Shown: piece by piece, positions 8,516-17,450 of the stretch
Layout of the letters: the number at the start of each line of letters is the position of its first letter
How positions within the stretch are numbered: position 1 is the stretch's first letter
Source: Christensenella sp. UBA6880
Lineage (GTDB): Bacteria; Bacillota; Clostridia; Christensenellales; CAG-917
DNA: 64,000 bases
Direction: 5' to 3'
Assembly: GCA_002449145.1 (NCBI GenBank)
Contig: DKCG01000026.1
Span: forward strand, 87,621 to 151,620
Notes under the pieces: generated by a model
Told to the model about the DNA's origin: nothing
The model's database searches: none
Seen by the model: the letters and a program-made list of their open reading frames with translations, nothing else
Program-made: the position numbers and the translations under genes

Positions 8516-9592
8516 ATGCCAAAATACATAGTTTCTTCGTCCCCGCATATATCCACCACGTTCACGACGAGAAAGATGATGCTCGACGTCATCGTCGCGC
8601 TTATTCCCGCAACGATTGCAAGCGTATTGCTGTACGGGTTCTATCCGCTTTGCATGATGGTGCTTTGCGTCGGTACTTGCGTGTTTTCGGAATGGCTTTT
8701 CAACGTGATAGGCAAACGCTTCCAAAGCGTGGGCGACTTGTCGGCGGTAGTGACGGGTATGATACTCTCGCTCAACCTGCCGCCCGTCGTTCCGTTTTAC
8801 GTTCCCATCGTCGGCGGATTCTTTGCGATAGTCATCGTAAAAATGCTTTTCGGCGGAATCGGCAAAAACTTTGCAAACCCCGCAATCACGGCGCGTATAT
8901 TCTTAGTCCTTTGCTGGACGGGCGTTATGACCAGTTTCGTTTCGCCCATTACGCTTGATAACGGCGCAAATCTGTTCTCGTTCTTCGGCCACGCGGTAGA
9001 CATCGACATAAGCGCGATAACGAGCGCAACCCCGATGGCAGGCGTAAAAGGTTCTGTTTCGGCAGGCACGAATCCCGCGCAAGGACTCAACGCACTCGAT
9101 ATGTTCTTGGGAAGAATAGGCGGAAGCGCAGGCGAGGTCAGCACCCTGGCAATCCTCATCGGCGGCGTGTATCTGCTTATCCGCAGAGTTATAGACTGGC
9201 GTATTCCCGCGCTCTATATCGGCTCGGTGGTCGTGTTCACGGCGATTTTCTTCGCAAACACTGGCTACGTCGGCGAATACATCTGGACGTACCTTCTCGG
9301 CGGCGGTCTTATGTTCGGCGCGTTCTTTATGGCAACCGACTACGCCACGTCCCCGAAATCTTGTCTCGCAGTCGTGATTTACGGCGTGGGACTGGGATTC
9401 TTGACGGTTATATTCAGAAAATACAGCACGATGAACGAGGGCGTGTCCTTTGCGATTCTGCTTATGAACATTCTCACACCGCTTCTTGACAAGATTATGC
9501 CGAGAGTGTTCGGCGCACCGAAGAAACTCAACGTCGCAACTCGCGTCAAGAGCAAAAACAAAGAAGCATTGGAAGGGGGCAAAAATGACTGA
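8516..9592 (+). CDS. rnfD: Rnf complex subunit RnfD (membrane flavoprotein)
   Basis: 358 residues with about eight to ten membrane helices. RnfD is an integral subunit of the ion-pumping core and carries FMN covalently on a threonine in an S(T)AT-type site; the matching segment here is ITSATPMAGVKGS (about residue 170). The start lies one base after the rnfC stop, and the last eight bases overlap rnfG, so translation is coupled. Length is normal for the family. Confidence 0.95.
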   Translation: MPKYIVSSSPHISTTFTTRKMMLDVIVALIPATIASVLLYGFYPLCMMVLCVGTCVFSEWLFNVIGKRFQSVGDLSAVVTGMILSLNLPPVVPFYVPIVGGFFAIVIVKMLFGGIGKNFANPAITARIFLVLCWTGVMTSFVSPITLDNGANLFSFFGHAVDIDISAITSATPMAGVKGSVSAGTNPAQGLNALDMFLGRIGGSAGEVSTLAILIGGVYLLIRRVIDWRIPALYIGSVVVFTAIFFANTGYVGEYIWTYLLGGGLMFGAFFMATDYATSPKSCLAVVIYGVGLGFLTVIFRKYSTMNEGVSFAILLMNILTPLLDKIMPRVFGAPKKLNVATRVKSKNKEALEGGKND

Positions 9593-10373
9593 CGAATTGT
9601 TGAAAAATGCCTCAATTTCAGACGAGGAAACAAATAAAACCGTAGGCGAGGGTGCGGTCGAAAACGCCGCAACCGAAAATGCGGAGAACGAAAATACCGT
9701 GACGGAAAACGCCGTAGCCGAAAATAACGCAACCGAAAAGAAAGCGGAAAGCACTCAATCGGTCGAAAATGATAGCTCGAAAGGCAAAAAGAAGTTCAAA
9801 CTCGGCGACGTCGCAAAATGCACCATCGTGCTTACCGTAATCGCGCTTGTGGCGGGACTTTTGCTCGGCATAGTCAACTGGGTGACCTACGTTGACCCCG
9901 ACGGCGTTATCGCGGAAAAATGCACGACGCAATTCGGCTCGGAAACGTCGGTAAAGGACGAAAAACTCGCCTCGTACGACTACGACAAAAACAACTATAT
10001 CGAATCTTGCTTCGTTGCCAAAAACGGCGAGGAAATCGTCGGATATTGCTACTATGCGGTAGGCGGCGGCGCAAAAGACGGCTCAATCGAGTTGCTCGTG
10101 TTTATTGACAAGGACGGTATAATAAAAGAAATCACCGTCTACGAGCAAGGCGAAACCGCAGGTTACTTCGATAAGGTCGAAAAAGCGAACAAGTCAAAAT
10201 ACGTCGGCTTGAACGCAAAAACCATAAAGAAACTCGAACTTGTCAAAAACAAATCCGAACTCGAAGAAGGCGAGATTAGCGCAGTGAGTTCGGCAACGTA
10301 CACTTCGACGGGCTACCACAATGCGGTGGCGGCGGCAGTGTATGCGTACAGAACGTATATAAGCGAGGCGTGA
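9585..10373 (+). CDS. rnfG: Rnf complex subunit RnfG (covalent FMN subunit) with long acidic N-terminal extension
   Basis: 262 residues from ATG 9585, with GGAAGGGGG upstream; it overlaps the rnfD stop. RnfG passes electrons through a covalently bound FMN on the outer membrane face. The FMN-binding domain ends with AVSSATYTSTGYHNAV (about 235-250), whose SSAT threonine is the predicted attachment site (family consensus SGAT). One helix (VLTVIALVAGLLLGIVNWVT, about 82-101) anchors it. The first roughly 65 residues are an unusual low-complexity stretch rich in Glu, Asn and Ala, with repeated (E/A)ENxA(T/V) units; this is not a usual part of RnfG and would face the cytoplasm. Confidence 0.93.
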   Translation: MTDELLKNASISDEETNKTVGEGAVENAATENAENENTVTENAVAENNATEKKAESTQSVENDSSKGKKKFKLGDVAKCTIVLTVIALVAGLLLGIVNWVTYVDPDGVIAEKCTTQFGSETSVKDEKLASYDYDKNNYIESCFVAKNGEEIVGYCYYAVGGGAKDGSIELLVFIDKDGIIKEITVYEQGETAGYFDKVEKANKSKYVGLNAKTIKKLELVKNKSELEEGEISAVSSATYTSTGYHNAVAAAVYAYRTYISEA

Positions 10374-10374
10374 T

Positions 10375-11091
10375 ATGAAAGGAAATTCGAAACTTCAAAT
10401 CGTATCAAACGGCATATTCGCGCAAAACCCGACGTTCAGACTCGTTTTGGGTATGTGTCCGACGCTCGCAATCACCACAAGCGCGTTCAACGGCTTGGGT
10501 ATGGGACTTGCGGCGACGCTCATTCTCATTTGCTCGAACGCTCTCGTATCCCTTTTGAGAAAGGTCATTCCCGACAAGGTGCGTATCCCCGCGTACGTTC
10601 TCATCATCGCAACGTTCGTCACCTTGCTCGAAATGATACTCAAAAAGTTCATTCCCACGCTGTATAGCGCGCTCGGCATTTACTTGCCGCTGATAGTCGT
10701 CAACTGCATCATTCTTGCAAGAGCGGAAGCGTTTGCAAGTTCCAACAAAGTGGGCGACAGCATTCTCGACGGTCTTGGAATGGGACTCGGCTTCACGCTC
10801 GCGCTGACTTGCTTGGGATTCGTGAGAGAACTCATAGGCAGCGGAACGATATTCGCAGGTTCGCTCGGCTCGCTCACGTTCGGCATTTCGCTCGGTGCGG
10901 CGAGAGATTATTCGCTTGCGTTCTTCGTTCTTCCCGCGGGCGGATTTTTGACCCTCGGTCTTGCAATGGCACTCGTCAACTGGGTGAGCGACCAAAAGAG
11001 CAAAAAGAAACAACTCGAAGCGGAAAGAGCCGCACAGAATATCGAAAACGCGAAATCCGCGCTCGAACAAAAAGAGGGGGGCGTTGACTGA
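10375..11091 (+). CDS. rnfE: Rnf complex subunit RnfE
   Basis: 238 residues, six membrane helices. RnfE and RnfA are homologous antiparallel core subunits; both here contain a helix with LVxLxExxLKKxxPxLYSALGxYLPLI, the membrane Fe-S/ion pathway region. GNSKLQIVSNGIFAQNPTF near the start and LGMCPTLAITTSAFNGLGMG are family hallmarks. A charged C-terminal tail (about 200-238, KKKQLEAERAAQ) lies in the cytoplasm. The stop overlaps the rnfA start by one base. Confidence 0.95.
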   Translation: MKGNSKLQIVSNGIFAQNPTFRLVLGMCPTLAITTSAFNGLGMGLAATLILICSNALVSLLRKVIPDKVRIPAYVLIIATFVTLLEMILKKFIPTLYSALGIYLPLIVVNCIILARAEAFASSNKVGDSILDGLGMGLGFTLALTCLGFVRELIGSGTIFAGSLGSLTFGISLGAARDYSLAFFVLPAGGFLTLGLAMALVNWVSDQKSKKKQLEAERAAQNIENAKSALEQKEGGVD

Positions 11092-11708
11092 TGGAATACT
11101 TCTTGCTTATAATCGGCGCAATGTTCGTCAACAACTTCGTGCTTAGTCAGTTTCTCGGCATATGCCCCTTCCTCGGCGTTTCCAAAAAGACGGACACGGC
11201 TCTCGGAATGGGACTTGCCGTCACGTTCGTTATGGGCGTTGCAAGCGTCATAACGTGGTGCGTGCAAAAAGCGCTCGTTGCGCTCGGCGTAGAGTATTTG
11301 CAAACGATTGCGTTCATTCTCGTCATCGCCGCGCTCGTACAACTCATCGAAATGGTGCTCAAAAAGTATATGCCTGCGCTTTACAGTGCGCTCGGCGTGT
11401 ATTTGCCCCTCATAACGACCAACTGCGCCGTTCTCGGCGTTGCGATTCTCAACATAGACACGTACGGCGTTGCAAGCGGCACAAGTCTGCTTCAATCCTT
11501 CCTCAACGGCACGTTCAGCGGCGTGGGCTTCCTCATCGCGATTATGCTTCTTGCAGGCGTGCGCGAAAAAATGGATTTGGACGCCGTTCCCAAGCCGTTC
11601 AGAGGCTTCCCGATAACTCTTATATCGGCAAGCATACTCAGTATGGCGTTCGTCGCGTTCAGCGGACTCATTTCAACGTCCGGCGCGGTCAGCCTTGTGT
11701 TTCCTTGA
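11091..11708 (+). CDS. rnfA: Rnf complex subunit RnfA
   Basis: 205 residues, six membrane helices, with the RnfA signatures FVNNFVLSQFLGICPFLGVS at the N-terminus and VYLPLITTNCAVLG in the fourth helix. The conserved cysteines in LGICPF and TTNCAVLG match the positions that hold the intramembrane cluster shared with RnfE. The start is embedded at the rnfE stop and rnfB follows after 13 bases, so it is co-translated with the rest of the complex. Confidence 0.96.
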   Translation: MEYFLLIIGAMFVNNFVLSQFLGICPFLGVSKKTDTALGMGLAVTFVMGVASVITWCVQKALVALGVEYLQTIAFILVIAALVQLIEMVLKKYMPALYSALGVYLPLITTNCAVLGVAILNIDTYGVASGTSLLQSFLNGTFSGVGFLIAIMLLAGVREKMDLDAVPKPFRGFPITLISASILSMAFVAFSGLISTSGAVSLVFP

Positions 11709-11721
11709 GAGGTGATGAGAT

Positions 11722-12549
11722 ATGCTTAATTTGATTTCGGCTGTAAATCCGATGACGATATTATATTCGACGCTCGTATTGCTCGTGCTTGCGCTCGTAT
11801 TCGGCGTGACGCTTGCGGTGCTCGGCAAAAAACTCGCCGTCCACGAGGATGAACGCATAAAACAAGTGCGCGAAAAACTTTCGGGCGCAAACTGCGGCGC
11901 TTGCGGTTATGCAGGTTGCGACGCTTTTGCAAAAGCGATTGTCGAAGGTAAGGCGGACATCAACGCTTGCGCCGCCACGTCTGCGGAAAACAAAAAAGCC
12001 ATTGCGGACATTATGGGACAAAGCATAAATGCCGAAGAAACCATGATAATCGTCGCTTGCAGAGGCGGAAAATACGCCGCAGACAAGTACGAATATATGG
12101 GCTACGGAAACTGCAGAAGTATGGAACTTCTCGGCGGCGGCAGAAAGCAATGCAAATGGGGTTGCCTGGGTATGGGTTCGTGCGTGGACGCTTGCCCGTT
12201 CAGCGCAATGAAAGTCGGCGACGACGGCTATGCGGAAGTGAACAGGGAAAAGTGCGTGGCGTGCGGAAGATGCATCAACGCTTGCCCGAAAAAACTCGTA
12301 AAGAGAGTGCCCGCAACCGCAAAATACTACGTTGCTTGCTCAAACTGCTTGCGCGGCGCAAAAGACGTTCGCGCGGTATGCACGGTGGGTTGCCTCGGTT
12401 GCGGTCTTTGCGCAAAGGTGTGTCCGAACGGCGCGATAACTCTCCAAAACAACCTTGCGGTTATCGACTACTCGAAGTGCACGGGTTGCGGAATCTGCGC
12501 TTCGAAATGTCCCTCTAAGTGCATTTTGGAAACAAACAAAGAAAAATAA
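11722..12549 (+). CDS. rnfB: Rnf complex subunit RnfB (ferredoxin-oxidising, polyferredoxin)
   Basis: 275 residues. RnfB takes electrons from reduced ferredoxin. After one N-terminal helix (about 13-32) comes the Fe-S motif ANCGACGYAGCDAFAKAI (about 54-71), then cysteine groups CLGMGSCVDACP, CVACGRCINACP, CLGCGLCAKVCP and CTGCGICASKCP, enough for four further [4Fe-4S] clusters. Last gene of the operon. A hairpin GATTTGCAaaaTGCAAATC follows the stop without a clear T-run. Confidence 0.96.
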   Translation: MLNLISAVNPMTILYSTLVLLVLALVFGVTLAVLGKKLAVHEDERIKQVREKLSGANCGACGYAGCDAFAKAIVEGKADINACAATSAENKKAIADIMGQSINAEETMIIVACRGGKYAADKYEYMGYGNCRSMELLGGGRKQCKWGCLGMGSCVDACPFSAMKVGDDGYAEVNREKCVACGRCINACPKKLVKRVPATAKYYVACSNCLRGAKDVRAVCTVGCLGCGLCAKVCPNGAITLQNNLAVIDYSKCTGCGICASKCPSKCILETNKEK

Positions 12550-12694
12550 TCGATTTGCAAAATGCAAATCTCGGCAAATAAAGCGTACTTAATTCGATTG
12601 AAAATCGAAAGACTGGAATAAGCGGGAAAACTAGAAATAAAGAATCGAACAATCGTCCTCAAAAGGGCACGGCGAAAGCCGTTAGGAGAATTAT

Positions 12695-14215
12695 ATGGAA
12701 AAAATAGCGATTATCGACATTGGCTCAAACTCTGCAAGACTCGTGCTGGTCAACGTTCTGGACGGAGGCTACTTCGTGGTTTTCGACGAACTCAAAGAAA
12801 CCGTGCGACTCGGACAAGATATGGACTGGGACGGCTTCATCAAGCCGCAGCGCATTGCGCAGACGATAAAAACGCTAACTATGTTCCGTCGTCTCTGCGA
12901 CGCAAACAAGGTTGACAAAATCTTTGCGTACGCGACGGCGGCTGTCAGACGCGCCAAAAACCAAAAGAGTTTCCTTGACGAAGTCGCAATGACTTGCGGT
13001 ATCAAAATCAAGGTGCTTTCCCCCGAAGAGCAGGCTATGCTCGTCTATCAGGGCGTAATCAACTCTATGGACATTCCCAAAGGCTTGATTATGGAAATGG
13101 GCGGCGGCTCGACCAACCTCATTTATTACAACAGAAGAAATCTCGTCCACTTCGATACGTTGCCTTTCGGCGCGGTCACGCTTACGGATCTGTTCAAAAA
13201 CGACAGTTCCTCGCCGCAGGAAAGAGCGAAAAAAATCGAGGACTTCATCGGCGAACAACTCGAAAAAATCACTTGGCTCGACAGTGTAGAACCCGATACG
13301 GCGTTCGTCGGCGTGGGCGGAAGTTTCAGAAATCTCGGCAGAATCAGCAGACTTATCAAGAAATATCCGTTCAATATGACGCACAACTACGAGTTGCCCG
13401 TCACCGAGTTCGAGGGTATCTACAACACCATAAAGAAACTCGACCTCAACAGCACTATGAAGATAAAGGGACTTTCGAGCGGTCGCGCGGATATATTCCC
13501 GAGCGCGCTTGCCGTTATGAAAGCGGTGCTTTCTCGCTTCGAGTTTTCAAAAATCACAATCAGCGGTTGCGGCTTGAGAGAAGGCGCAATGTTCCGTTAT
13601 GCCGTCCCCGGTATCAACGAAAGACCGCTTTCGGACGTTTTGGGCCATTCCATTTACACGCAAATGAAGTATCACGACCTCAACATTGCGCACGCCGAAC
13701 ACGTCTACAACCTTTCGATACAACTCTTCAAGCAACTCAAAGTGCTTCACAAAATGCCCAGAGTTTACGTCAGAGTGCTTAAAATCGCCGCGCTTTTGCA
13801 CGACAGCGGTATGAGAATCAAGTTCTACAACCATCAACTTCACTCGGCGTACATCATTCTCAACAGCAACCTCTACGGCGTACCGCACAAGGACATCGTC
13901 GTGGCGGCGTTCGTTGCGGCGGGCCACAGAAAAGCCGAAAACGCGCGCGACGAAATCATCAAATACAAGGATATGCTCACGCAAGAGGACGTTGACGCAA
14001 TCAGAAAACTCAGCGTGATATTGCGCATCGCAGAGAGTTTCGACAGAAGCCAAAGCGGCGTAGTCACCGGTATCAACTGCGACGTTCTCGGCGACAGCGT
14101 AATCGTCAAAACCGAGTGCGAAAACGGCGGCGACTGCACGCTCGAAGTCAAGGACGCTATGGGCGCGGCGGCAGAGTTCAAGGCGGCGTACGGCAAGAAC
14201 CTCGAAATTCTGTAA
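12695..14215 (+). CDS. ppx: Ppx/GppA family exopolyphosphatase/guanosine pentaphosphatase with HD domain
   Basis: 506 residues. The N-terminal two actin-like lobes carry IAIIDIGSNSARLVL (phosphate loop), AYATAAVRRAKN and MEMGGGSTNLIYY. The C-terminal roughly 190 residues form an HD-type helical domain with ALLHDSGMRIKF and AAGHRKA. The family hydrolyses inorganic polyphosphate and pppGpp. The ribosome binding site TAGGAGA sits directly after a hairpin CGGCGAAAGCCG (12670-12681). It lies 145 bases after rnfB with no strong terminator between, so some read-through from the rnf promoter is possible. Confidence 0.88.
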   Translation: MEKIAIIDIGSNSARLVLVNVLDGGYFVVFDELKETVRLGQDMDWDGFIKPQRIAQTIKTLTMFRRLCDANKVDKIFAYATAAVRRAKNQKSFLDEVAMTCGIKIKVLSPEEQAMLVYQGVINSMDIPKGLIMEMGGGSTNLIYYNRRNLVHFDTLPFGAVTLTDLFKNDSSSPQERAKKIEDFIGEQLEKITWLDSVEPDTAFVGVGGSFRNLGRISRLIKKYPFNMTHNYELPVTEFEGIYNTIKKLDLNSTMKIKGLSSGRADIFPSALAVMKAVLSRFEFSKITISGCGLREGAMFRYAVPGINERPLSDVLGHSIYTQMKYHDLNIAHAEHVYNLSIQLFKQLKVLHKMPRVYVRVLKIAALLHDSGMRIKFYNHQLHSAYIILNSNLYGVPHKDIVVAAFVAAGHRKAENARDEIIKYKDMLTQEDVDAIRKLSVILRIAESFDRSQSGVVTGINCDVLGDSVIVKTECENGGDCTLEVKDAMGAAAEFKAAYGKNLEIL

Positions 14216-14278
14216 TCGGAATATCGATTGCAAATACCAAAGCGAACGATTAGAAAATCTAATCAAAATCGACACGAA

Positions 14279-14872
14279 ATGAACAAGTTTTCAAATAACG
14301 TGATTCTCGCCTCGTCCTCGCCTCGCCGCAAGGAAATTCTTGCGGATATGGGCGTAAAATACGAGGTTATTCCCGCAAATATAGACGAGAGCGAGATAAA
14401 ATCCCGTTTTCCGTTCTTGCTCGTCAAGAAACTTGCAAAAGCAAAGGCGGAACATATCGCAAAAGAGCATAGAAGCGACACGGTCATCGCGGCGGACACA
14501 ATCGTCGTGCTTGACGGAAAAGTGTACGGCAAACCGCACGACAGAACGCACGCTTTCGATATGATAAAGCAACTCAACGGACGCACGCACACCGTGTATA
14601 CGGGCGTTTGCGTGACGTGCGAGGGCAAAAAGGTCGTGGCTTGCGTCAAATCGCTCGTCACTTTCAAAACCCTCACCGACGATCGGATTTATGCGTATAT
14701 CGACGACTGCAAGCCGTTCGACAAAGCGGGTGCATACGGGATTCAGGACAAAAGAATCGTGGAAAAATACAGCGGCAGTTACTCTAACATAATGGGGCTG
14801 CCCAAAGAAAAACTCGGCGACATTCTCGTTCGAGTCGGAGTTATCAATGGCAACAATAGAACTATCGATTGA
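14279..14872 (+). CDS. maf: Maf family nucleoside triphosphate pyrophosphatase
   Basis: 197 residues from ATG 14279 (a TTG 51 bases upstream is in frame but lacks support). ILASSSPRRKEIL near the start is the substrate loop, followed by VIAADTIVVLDGKVYGKP and the DKAGAYGIQDKR motif. Maf proteins hydrolyse non-canonical or dTTP/UTP nucleotides and affect division. The 3' end overlaps the MreB-like gene by 26 bases, the expected maf-mreB neighbourhood in Clostridia. Confidence 0.92.
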   Translation: MNKFSNNVILASSSPRRKEILADMGVKYEVIPANIDESEIKSRFPFLLVKKLAKAKAEHIAKEHRSDTVIAADTIVVLDGKVYGKPHDRTHAFDMIKQLNGRTHTVYTGVCVTCEGKKVVACVKSLVTFKTLTDDRIYAYIDDCKPFDKAGAYGIQDKRIVEKYSGSYSNIMGLPKEKLGDILVRVGVINGNNRTID

Positions 14873-15845
14873 CCTCGGAAGCAAGTTTATCACCATCTAT
14901 CAAAAGGGCATAGGTCTCGTTTTGCGCGAGCCTGCAATCGCCATTGCGACCAAATCGCGCAACCGTCTCGAAATCCGCGACGCGGGGTACAGAGCGGAAA
15001 GCGTTATGACGGGTTCGCTCGGCGGCGCAAGAGTCATCGCGCCCATCAAGGAAGGCATAATCGTAGACGAAGAAATGGCGACTATGCTTCTTCATTACTT
15101 CCTCAAAAAGATTATCCCCGAAGGCATTTTTATGCCTAGAATCAAAGCCATCGTGTCCATTTGCGAATCCTCGTCGGGTTCGGACAGACGTGCGGTGGAA
15201 AAGTGCTGCATAAAGGCGGGCATAAAGGAAGTCACGCTCGTGGAATCGGGTTTGAGCCTTCTTGCCTACACCAACAGCATAGGCGGTCTTTTCGTTGACA
15301 TCGGCGGCGGCAAAACCGAAATATCCGCAGTCACCAATCACGGCATTGCGACGGGTTGCTCGGTCAATATCGCAGGCGACGCGTTCAACAACGCAATCAT
15401 AGATAGCCTTTATATGAATTACGGCGTAAAGGTGGGCGAATTTACAATCGAGAATCTCAAAAAATCCGCGCTTTCTTTCTACGTCAACGACGAGGGCAGT
15501 TACGCCGTCAGCGGCGGCAGTGCGGACGGTTCGCCTCGTTCGCTCTACGTCACCGCAGAGCAAATGCGCGACGCCGTGATTCCGCTTGTGGACGACATCA
15601 TCGAAGTCATAATGTCCGTCCTCAACCAAACGCCGCCCGAACTTTCCGCAGAGATACTTCGAAAAGGCATTTTCGTATCCGGCGGCTCGCTTCACATTCC
15701 GGGACTTATCGACTATCTCGAACAAGCGCTTGAACTTCCCGTCACGCCGCTCAAAGACATCGAGAACGCGATTGCAATCGGCGGCGCGAGATTCTTCGAC
15801 GAAAAGAATCTGCTGTCTGATATGTTGGGGGTCAAATTGTATTAA
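14847..15845 (+). CDS. divergent MreB-family actin-like protein
   Basis: 332 residues, the usual MreB length. Actin-fold motifs are recognisable but altered: phosphate-1 SIDLGSKFITIYQKG (MreB normally has DLGTANT), connect region KEGIIVDEEMATMLLHYF, phosphate-2 FVDIGGGKTEISAV (normally GGGTTE) and adenosine motif GIFVSGGSLHIPGL. The glutamate of LVESGLSLLAY matches the catalytic region. Context supports MreB: it overlaps maf and is followed by minD. mreC and mreD, normally next, are absent. It may have lost normal ATPase function or specialised; another actin-like role cannot be excluded. Confidence 0.72.
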   Translation: MATIELSIDLGSKFITIYQKGIGLVLREPAIAIATKSRNRLEIRDAGYRAESVMTGSLGGARVIAPIKEGIIVDEEMATMLLHYFLKKIIPEGIFMPRIKAIVSICESSSGSDRRAVEKCCIKAGIKEVTLVESGLSLLAYTNSIGGLFVDIGGGKTEISAVTNHGIATGCSVNIAGDAFNNAIIDSLYMNYGVKVGEFTIENLKKSALSFYVNDEGSYAVSGGSADGSPRSLYVTAEQMRDAVIPLVDDIIEVIMSVLNQTPPELSAEILRKGIFVSGGSLHIPGLIDYLEQALELPVTPLKDIENAIAIGGARFFDEKNLLSDMLGVKLY

Positions 15846-16020
15846 AGCGCGCTATTTGGCGAATAACTTTGGACGCGATTGACGCAAGCGTAACAATCGC
15901 TATTCCGTCACTTCGTTCCTTACAACGCCCTTTTGTTCACCCGTCACGTACGATTTAGTACGTTGGGCGGGTTCGCAAAAGGGCGTTTCCTTGTTCTTCA
16001 TCTCAATAGTGCGCTTTAAT
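15845..16020. repeat. nested-hairpin intergenic element, copy D1
   Basis: Outer arms AACGCCCTTTTG (15924-15935) and CAAAAGGGCGTT (15976-15987) enclose a core: ACCCG - TC - ACGTAC - loop GATTTA - GTACGT - TGGG - CGGGT. The tail TTCCTTGTTCTTCATC follows. Upstream are CTATTTGGCGAATAACT (also at 43,873 and 63,594) and a GCGATTG/CAATCGC hairpin module also found antisense near 1,317-1,364. Distant arms AAAGCGCGCTATT and AATAGTGCGCTTT bound the whole. It could act as the terminator of the MreB-like gene. Confidence 0.75.
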
Positions 16021-16090
16021 GCAATTTGATGTCACTCATTCAAGGCGTACTTATCAAAATCTTTTGACAAAGAAAATCCAAAATCGGCAG

Positions 16091-16124
16091 AAACAGACAT
16101 CTACATACGGCGTCTGTTTTTTAT
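16091..16124 (+). terminator. terminator-like hairpin just before minD
   Basis: Stem AAACAGAC/GTCTGTTT with a 13-base loop followed by TTTTT. It ends about ten bases before the minD start, so it separates minD from upstream transcription unless it works as an attenuator. Confidence 0.55.
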
Positions 16125-16133
16125 TATGGGAAT

Positions 16134-16883
16134 ATGAGAAAAATCGTTGTTACTTCGGGTAAGGGCGGCGTCGGGAAAACCACCGTAACCGCAACTCTCG
16201 GCAGAAAACTGGCATTGTCGGGATTCAACGTCGTGCTTGTGGACGGCGACGTCGGACTCAACAATCTCGACGTCGTGACGGGTATCGAAAGGCGAGTCGT
16301 GTACGACATAAGCGACGTGTTGCAAGGGCGGTGCAGAACGTTTCAGGCTCTTGTAAGCGATGCGGAAAGTCCGATGAAAATTCTTCCGTCGTCAAGAGAT
16401 TGCAACGCAATCACGGCGCAAGCGTTTCGAGGGGTTGTGGACAGTTTGAGCGAGTTCGATTTCGTGTTTGTCGATTGTCCCGCCGGCATAGAACACGGCT
16501 TTCACAGGGCGGTTTCGGCGTGCGAGGAAGCACTCGTGGTTACAACGCCGTCCGCTTCGGCAATCAGAGACGCGGACAAAGTGATAAGTTTGCTTGCGAG
16601 TTATCGATTGAAAGATATTTCGCTCGTTGTGAACAGAGTGCGCGCGGATATGATTGCAAGAGGCGAAATGCTCGGCGCAAGCGAGATTAGTTCCCTTCTT
16701 CACGTTGCGGCGATAGGCGTGATTCCCGACGACGATATGATAACTTTGTATCAGCAACTCGGCACGATTCCGCAACACGCAATATCCAACCGCGCATACG
16801 ACGTGCTTGCCAAAAACGTGGCGCAAAACAGCAAAGTTTTCGTTGATATTGCGCCCAAAAGGCGATTGAGGTGGCTGAGATGA
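16134..16883 (+). CDS. minD: septum-site-determining ATPase MinD
   Basis: 249 residues. Deviant Walker A KGGVGKTTVTATLG (10-23) with the signature lysine, VLVDGDVGLNNLDVVTGIE (switch I) and VFVDCPAGIEHGF (Walker B). The C-terminus KRRLRWLR is a short basic amphipathic membrane-targeting segment typical of MinD. The stop overlaps minE (ATGA). No ribosome binding site is obvious before the ATG. MinC, the division inhibitor it recruits, is not in this window, though in Clostridia minC normally precedes minD. Confidence 0.94.
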   Translation: MRKIVVTSGKGGVGKTTVTATLGRKLALSGFNVVLVDGDVGLNNLDVVTGIERRVVYDISDVLQGRCRTFQALVSDAESPMKILPSSRDCNAITAQAFRGVVDSLSEFDFVFVDCPAGIEHGFHRAVSACEEALVVTTPSASAIRDADKVISLLASYRLKDISLVVNRVRADMIARGEMLGASEISSLLHVAAIGVIPDDDMITLYQQLGTIPQHAISNRAYDVLAKNVAQNSKVFVDIAPKRRLRWLR

Positions 16884-17131
16884 AAGCGTCCAAACAGATT
16901 GCAAGCAGAATGAGGGATATGCTCACGCGCGACAAAGTGGGCATAAAAGAAGGTTTTTCAACCGCGCTCGAAAACGACTTAAACAACGTGCTGGGCGATT
17001 ATTTTTCGCTTGACGGCCGCGCCAAAATCGACGTCGCGCAAAACGAAAGAGGGGTGTACAAAATCACGATAGAGGCAAACGCAACGAGGGTGAAGCAATT
17101 TCAAACCACGCTCGATATGCCGAGATACTGA
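16880..17131 (+). CDS. minE: cell division topological specificity factor MinE
   Basis: 83 residues from ATG 16880, overlapping the minD stop; GTG 16871 is an alternative. The central IASRMRDMLTRDK-like segment is the MinD-contact helix, followed by the dimerisation part ending IDVAQNERGVYKITIEAN, characteristic of MinE. MinE stimulates MinD ATPase and drives its pole-to-pole movement. Paired with MinD as expected. Confidence 0.85.
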   Translation: MKASKQIASRMRDMLTRDKVGIKEGFSTALENDLNNVLGDYFSLDGRAKIDVAQNERGVYKITIEANATRVKQFQTTLDMPRY

Positions 17132-17207
17132 AAAATGCGGCGCAAGTTTTTTGATAAAAGTTATATTTTGCACCTTTCGAGAATAAGGTAAATGCGAGGT
17201 GGCAAAT

Positions 17208-17444
17208 ATGGAATTTGATGAAAGCAAAAAACTCGACGTAGAAATCTCTCAAAACAATTTCGTTGAAAATCGCGTCAACAAAAAGCGCAAAAAGAAAGGC
17301 GTTTTGGACGCTCTCGACGTTGCAATCATACCCGTGGCAATCGGCGTTTTCGTGTCGCTCGGCTTCTTGTTTGCAAACATTTTCAGAGCAACTTCTATCG
17401 TGGAAACGTTGTCCAACATTTCAAGCATAATTTCTTCCATTTGA
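17208..17444 (+). CDS. small single-helix membrane protein, unknown
   Basis: 78 residues from ATG 17208 with GAGGTGG five bases upstream. A charged N-terminal half (KNRVNKKRKKK-like basic patch at about 27-31) precedes one membrane helix (about 41-63, VAIIPVAIGVFVSLGFLFAN) and a Ser/Ile-rich end. No family recognised. It sits between minE and the SpoIVFB-like gene, where Clostridia often have rodA or an M23 peptidase. Its stop is 21 bases before the next start, so they are probably co-transcribed. Confidence 0.6.
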   Translation: MEFDESKKLDVEISQNNFVENRVNKKRKKKGVLDALDVAIIPVAIGVFVSLGFLFANIFRATSIVETLSNISSIISSI

Positions 17445-17450
17445 CAAAAC

